DNA from: Rapana venosa | Taxonomy: Eukaryota > Mollusca > Gastropoda > Neogastropoda > Muricidae | Direction: 5' to 3' | Length of the DNA stretch: 64,000 bases | Assembly (NCBI GenBank): GCA_028751875.1 | Contig: CM054162.1 | Coordinates: 1,855,840 to 1,919,839, forward strand | Shown: positions 58,561-64,000 of the stretch, piece after piece | Numbering within the stretch: position 1 is the first letter of the stretch | Layout of the letters: each line of letters begins with the position of its first letter | Notes under the pieces: model-generated | Database searches by the model: none | What the model was told of the DNA's origin: nothing | Seen by the model: only the letters and a program-made list of their open reading frames with translations | Translations under genes and position numbers: made by a program

Positions 58561-61500
58561 TTGGGAAAAAGGGAATCTGTCCTTTTCAATCTTTTTCCCC
58601 CCCCTCTTTCAAATTAAAAGCACAGTGGGGGTTTTTTTTAATGCAAAGTTGCGTGGCTTTGCCGATTCGAAAACCCTTCCCTTTAAGCCTGAAGGTTCTT
58701 GAAATTTTGGTTAAATTTCATTTGGGGCATTGGTAAAAGGAGGTGGCTGTTTTAAAGATTGTCCATGTCAATCCAATGAAAACCGAGGGGAAAAAAAGCA
58801 AAAAAAACAGAAAAAAATACAAAAAGCAACGTCACAAAACCCCCCCCAAACGGGGTTTCCCCCCGGGCAGGGGCACCCCCCCAAATCCCACACAAAACCC
58901 CTACCCCCCCCCAAAACCCCAAAAAAAAAAGGGGGGGAAAAAGGGGAAAAAAAAGGGGAAAAGGGGGGGAAAAAAGGAAAAGGGGAAAAAGGGGGAAAGA
59001 AGAAAAACAAAAAAAGAAAAAAGAAAAAAAGAAAAAGGGGCGACCGGGGCCGAGGAAAAGACGGGAAAACGAGAGAAGACAAAAAGAAAAGAAAGGGGAA
59101 AACAAAAGAAGAAAAAAGAGAAAAAACCCGAGACAGAAAAAAACGAGCAGGGAGACAAAAAGCAAGGGGAAAGGGAGACAGAGACAGAGAGAGAGACAAG
59201 AGAGACGACAACAGAGACCGAAGAGAGACAGAGACAGAAGAGAACGACAGACAAGCAGAGAAGAAGGAGACGGAGAGAGAGGGAGGAGAGAGAGAGAGAC
59301 AGACAGACAGACAGGACAGAGAGAGAGACGAAGAGGAGACAGACAGCGGGGACAAGAGAGAACAGACAGACAGAAAGACAAGAGAGAGAGAGACGACAGA
59401 GGGCACGAGAGAGAGAGACAGAGAGAGCAGACAGACAAAAACAGAGAGAGCGACAGGGAGACAGGGGACGACAGATAGACGAAACAGAGGACGAGATACA
59501 AAGAGACAGAAAAATGAGAGCAAGGCATACTCCCCACGGCGTACCCCTCCCCCCCCCACCCCTTCACCCACCTGCACCCCCCCCCCCCCCCATCCCCTCC
59601 CAAAGCACACACACAAGCGCATCAAGAACACAGAGAAAAAGAGAGAGACAGAGACGACAGTGAGAAGAGAGAGACAGAGACAGACAGTGAAAAAAGAGAG
59701 AGACAGAAAACAGACATGAGAAAGAGAGAGACAGAGAAAGACAGAGAGAAAGAGAGAGACGAGACAGACAGAGAGAAAGAGAGAGACAGAGACAGACAGT
59801 GAGAAAGAGAGAGGACATAGACAACAGTGAAAAGAGGCAGAGACAGACAGAGAGAAAGAGAGAGCAGAGACAGACACAAACACAGACACGGAAGCAGAGA
59901 CAGACAGACAGACCAGAAACAGAGAAACAGACAGACATACAGGGCAGAGGGACAGAAACAGAGGGAAAACAGACCAAAGACAAGCAACGAAGCGCAGCCC
60001 GCTTGCAAAGGGAAACAAAACTGCCCCTCCCCCGGGACTGGCGAAAACCCAAACGAACTTCCCCTTCCCCCCCCCTTTTTAATGCTTCCTCGTTTTTTTT
60101 AACGTCTTTTTTTCCCCTTTCTTTCCCCCTTTTTTGGGGGTTTTTTTTTTTTGGGGGGGGCGGGAAAAAAAAGGCCCCCCCCCCCCCCCCCCCGGGGGCC
60201 CCCCCGGGGGAAAAAGGAAAAAAAACCCGAAAAAAAAAAAGGCCCCGGGGAAGGGACGACGGGCCCCGGAAAAACGGGGCCCCCCAAAACGCCAAAACAA
60301 ACGCTGACAAAAACGGGGCAGGCGGGCAAAAGGGGGCACAACCCCCACGGCACCCCCCCCCCCCCCCCTTCACCCACCCCCCCCCCCCCCCCCCCTTTCC
60401 CCCCCAACCCAACACAAGCGCATCAAGCCCCAGGGGGGCCCGGGGGGGAAAAAAAAACGGCGGACGTAAAAAAAAAACCGGGGGGGAAAAAAACGGCGGG
60501 GGGGGGCCCAAAAGGGGGAAAAAACGCGGGGAAAAAGAGGCAAACGCGGAAAAGTCGGAAAACAGCGAAAAAAAAGGGGCGGCCCAGCCAAAAACCCCAA
60601 CACAAACCCGGACAGCCCGAAAAAGGAAACAACAGACCGAAGGGGAAAAACAAAAGAGTTACAGAAACCAAAATGACAGACAGAAAAAAAGAAAAACTTG
60701 ACAAAAGGGGAACAAAACAAAAACCCCCCCCGGGTTTTTTTGGGAAAATTTTTGTAAGATTTTTTTCCCCCCCCTTTTTAAATTTTTTTTAAGTTTTTTT
60801 CGGGTTTTTTTTGGGGATTTTGGGATTTTTTTTGAAACATCTCCTTAAAATGTGGGGTTTTCGAGGTTTTTTTTGTGTGTTTTTTTTTTTGTTTTTTTTT
60901 TTTAGATTTGGTGAGTTGCTGCGCTACAAAACCCAGTTTGAACTTTTTGAAAACTGTCTTACAAGGCCAGACCGTGGGAAAAAAAAAGAAAAGAAGATAA
61001 GGCAGAAGACCCAAGCTTTTTCTTTTGGGAACTCACGCAAATCCTGGGGAAAGGCCTGAGAACCATGAAGTAAAGCGTACAGGCAGTAAAGCCAAGACCC
61101 AAAGGAGGAGCACATGGAAAAGGGAAAGGGAAAGGGAAGGGGGGAGCACGGGGAGAAGGAAGGAAAAAAAGGGAAAGGAAGGAAGGAGGGGGAAAGTCAT
61201 GTCTGCCCCTGTCTGCCTGTCTTTCTGTAGGGTCTGTCTCTGTTTTTCTGCCCGCTGTCTCCCCTTTTTCCCTTGGGTCCTGTCTCTCGGGCTCTCTGTC
61301 TTTTGCCCTTCAGATTTTCTGTCTCGGGGGGGGTTTCTCTCTCCCTGTCTCTCTCTCTCTCTCCCCCATCTCTTCCCTCTTTCCCAAACCCTTTCTCTCC
61401 CCAAACCCCCTCTCTCCCCCCCCACCCTCTCTCTCTCCCCCCCCCCCTCCTCTCTCCCCCCCCCCCTATTTTTTTGACCCTCCCCCCCCCCTCTCTCCCT

Positions 61501-61586
61501 ACCCTTTCTCTCCCCCCCCACCCTATCTCTTTTCCCACCCCTCTTCTCTCTCCCTTCTTCCCCCTCTCTCTTTTCTCTCTCCCCCT

Positions 61587-61619
<33 letters not shown>

Positions 61620-62819
61620 GTCTTTCACTCTCTAGGTGTAGGGGGCCTGACCCCGACTGGGGGGAAGGCAGCAGGTGAGAAGGTGGAAATACCATTTTAT
61701 GTTTGTGATTTGGTTGTTGCGGGGCTGTTTGCTTTTGTTGTTGCGGCTTTGGATTTTTTTTTTTGGGGGGGTTTTTCCGGGCTCTTTTCCTTGGTTGTTT
61801 TTTGTTTTTTTTTGGGTTCCCGGTGGGGTTCTTCCCCCCTTTGGTTGTTTTTTCCCCCCAAAAATTGAGGGGTTTCCCGGTTTAATTTTTCCCCCAAAAC
61901 CATTTGGGGTTTTTTAATTCACCTCGGTAAAAAAGGGGGGTTTAACCCCCCGTTTCAATGAAACCCCAGGCCCTTAATTCTTTTCGGGGTTTGGGAAAGA
62001 AAGGGGGGGATTTATAATAAGCAGTTCCCGACCCCCATTTTAACCCCTTTGGATTAACAGAGGGGTGGGTGGGGGTTTAAAAACCCCACGGGTTTTGACT
62101 TTCCCTGGGGGGCAACGGTTAAGGAAACCCCGAAATGGGGAATGGGGGCTACCTTTTAAAAAGTAGGCAAAAAGGGGCCCGCATACGCGACATTTCCACC
62201 ATTGCCGACCTGAGAACTGTGGGGGGAAATGCAAAAAAAAAAACTTTTTACTGCGTGTGTTTAAATTTTTAATCTCATCTTACTAAAAGCGGGGTCTTGG
62301 TGGGGGGACATAGCCAGGACCCCCCAAAAACGTCCAATCGATAGTCACTCGTGCCTCAAATCTGATGACAACCTAGTCCCCCCTCCCCTTCTCCCCCCTC
62401 TCTTCCTCCTCCCCCTTCCTCTCCCTTTTTCCCTTTCCCCCTCCTCTCTACCTCCTTTTCCTCCTCGTTTTTCTCAAATTTTGTTCAAAAACAAAGGGCA
62501 GGTCCAATCTTTTTGAAACGCAGTCATTTTTGGGAGTATAAATTTAAACTTTATATCGTCGGATAATTTTGGCTAAAAATGAGTTGTTTCATAAAACTGG
62601 AAAAGCGAACTAGAAAAAGGACTTTTTGGGGTGGCTTACTTTTTCCCTGTGGAGCCCTAAAGAAAGGTTTTGGACCCAGAAACATTACATAAAAACCCTT
62701 TTCCATTTTTTAAACCCCCCAAAATTTAAAAAATTGAAAAAAACACAATTTAAAAAAATTCAAACAGGGAAACTTTTAAAGGCATGGATTATTTTTTTTA
62801 CAATTACCGGGCTAAGAAA

Positions 62820-62884
62820 AAACACACCCCCCACACACCCACCCACACACACACACAAAAACACAAACACACACACCACACATA

Positions 62885-62916
<32 letters not shown>

Positions 62917-62965
62917 CACCAACACACACAAAACCACACCACACACACAAAACACACACTACCCC

Positions 62966-62998
<33 letters not shown>
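62820..62998. repeat. (CA)n tract
   Basis: CA repeats with C-rich interruptions. Surrounding base quality looks poor. Confidence 0.85.
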
Positions 62999-63001
<3 letters not shown>

Positions 63002-63076
63002 TGCCATTTACCTCGATTTTAACAATCGAAACATGGACTAAAAAGGAAATCAATTATGAAAATTAAAATTATGTTT

Positions 63077-63230
63077 CTCTCTCTCTCTCTCCCCTCTCTT
63101 CTCTCTCTCTCTTCTCTCTCTCTTTCTCTCTCTTCTCTCTCCTCCCCTCTCTCTTCTCTCTCTCTCCCTTTCTCTCTCCCCCTCTCCCTCTCCTCTCTTT
63201 CTCTCTTTTCCCCTCTCTTTCCTTTTGTTT
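63077..63230. repeat. (CT)n tract
   Basis: CT and TTCTCT repeats, 150 bp. Confidence 0.9.
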
Positions 63231-64000
63231 TCCTTTTGTCGGGTTTGTTTTTTTTTTTTTGGTTTTTTTTTTTTTTGGTTTTTTTATGTGTGTGTGTGTA
63301 TGTGTGAATGGGTACGGCGTGCGGGGGCCGTGCGCGTGTGTGTGGTGTGTGTGTGTGTTTCTTTCGTTTTTACGCCCCTGTTCACTAAAAGGGGATATTA
63401 GACGTTGGAGGCGGGGGAGGGGGGGGGGGCCCGCTTAAGAGATAAGGGCTTTAAGAAAAAGATTTGCTTGTTAAAAAGAATGCACATTGTTAAATGGCAA
63501 AGAAAAACAAACATTAACAAACATAAACACTTGAAAAATACTTTTAAAGTTGGAACAGAAACAATTGTGAACTACTTGAAACGCCAGCTGTGAATCAACA
63601 AACTGTAAGTCCCAAACGATCATTTTTTACAAAAAAAAATGGGAATACTGGGGATTGCAACAGGGAAACAATTTTTTCTCACATTTTAACTCGGGAATTA
63701 ATTTTAAAACTTTATGCAGAGACTTACCCTTGGGAAATGTGGGTTAAAAAAACTTTTGAAAAACATTAAAAATTGAACAAAAAGGGGGGGGGGGGGGGGG
63801 GGGGGGAACATTCAAAAATTTTTTTCCCCCAGCTTTATACATTGTATATTTTTGGCAAATTTTGCTCAAAAGGGGCATTTAATTTTTAAATTTCTGTAGA
63901 CTAGAAAAAACATTTTTTTATTTACAGATTTTCGAAAGCCGTTTCTGAATACAAAAAATGTTCTCCCTATCCCGAGCTGAAAAAAGTGTGCTGGGGGTAA

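Larger units (their letters stand above)
58561..64000. other. Homopolymer-distorted, low-reliability sequence
   Basis: Most of this stretch consists of runs of A, C, G or T of 3-20 bases (for example 58840-59035 and 60061-60540). It holds GACAGA-type repeats (59170-59960), CT tracts (61345-61630, 63077-63230) and a CA tract (62820-62998), as elsewhere in the window. Frames up to 416 codons (58730-60800, both strands) are low-complexity K/R/G/P or S/L/F and are not genes. No gene is supportable. A G run lies at 63784-63806. Confidence 0.75.

Noticed and set aside
58730..60800. Frames of 200-416 codons on both strands
   Set aside because: Low-complexity products of homopolymers and GACAGA repeats in unreliable sequence.

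Overview
The window is animal (eukaryotic, metazoan) genomic DNA with no host protein-coding gene that I can support. It consists of microsatellites and minisatellites, a large tandem repeat, decayed non-LTR retrotransposons (LINEs) and SINE-like elements. A marine mollusc, probably a gastropod, is the best guess. The reasons are the style of the LINE proteins, a tRNA-headed SINE whose body contains the GTTAAAGATCC block typical of molluscan SINEs, 2A-like peptides of the kind known in invertebrate LINEs, and extreme microsatellite density. The species assignment is inference.

Layout. (1) 1-23305: a head-to-tail array of two full units and one truncated unit: A 1-10730, B 10731-19644, C 19645-about 23305. 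Each full unit has the same order: CA/CG tracts, a retroposon 3' end, a CT tract, a G-rich minisatellite, a second CT/C-rich tract, a CA tract, a TTC tract, a GACAGAGA minisatellite, a tRNA SINE, an inverted SINE-like element combining tRNA and 5S rRNA promoter parts, a GA tract, a GACA tract, a GAA tract, and unique spacer. Unit A alone carries a 1.6-kb LINE insertion; B and C show the empty site. (2) 22084-28475 and 38457-44853: two nearly identical 6.4-kb direct copies containing a minus-strand LINE fossil. They are either a very recent duplication or an assembly duplication. (3) 28476-38456: simple repeats (TTCC, CATA, GA, GT, ATT) and a minus-strand tRNA SINE. (4) 44854-48004: a LINE 3' end, GT/GA/GACA tracts and a 25-bp minisatellite with a 200-bp higher-order repeat. 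(5) 48005-48504: a gap of exactly 500 N. (6) 48960-57575: a LINE graveyard with one EN-RT fossil, then an ORF1 fossil (2A-like motif, coiled coil, RRM-like region) followed by an EN-RT ORF2 fossil. (7) 57680-64000: a 69-base G run, a LINE 3' end and a long stretch of homopolymer-distorted sequence that looks like poor-quality assembly.

Nothing here forms an operon or pathway. The recurring theme is retroposition. At least a dozen copies of one conserved 3' end (stem-loop, TATTCCATTATCC-like block, GAAAATAAAG) each stop in a different 4-8 base tandem repeat. Retroposon tails therefore seem to have seeded much of the microsatellite content.
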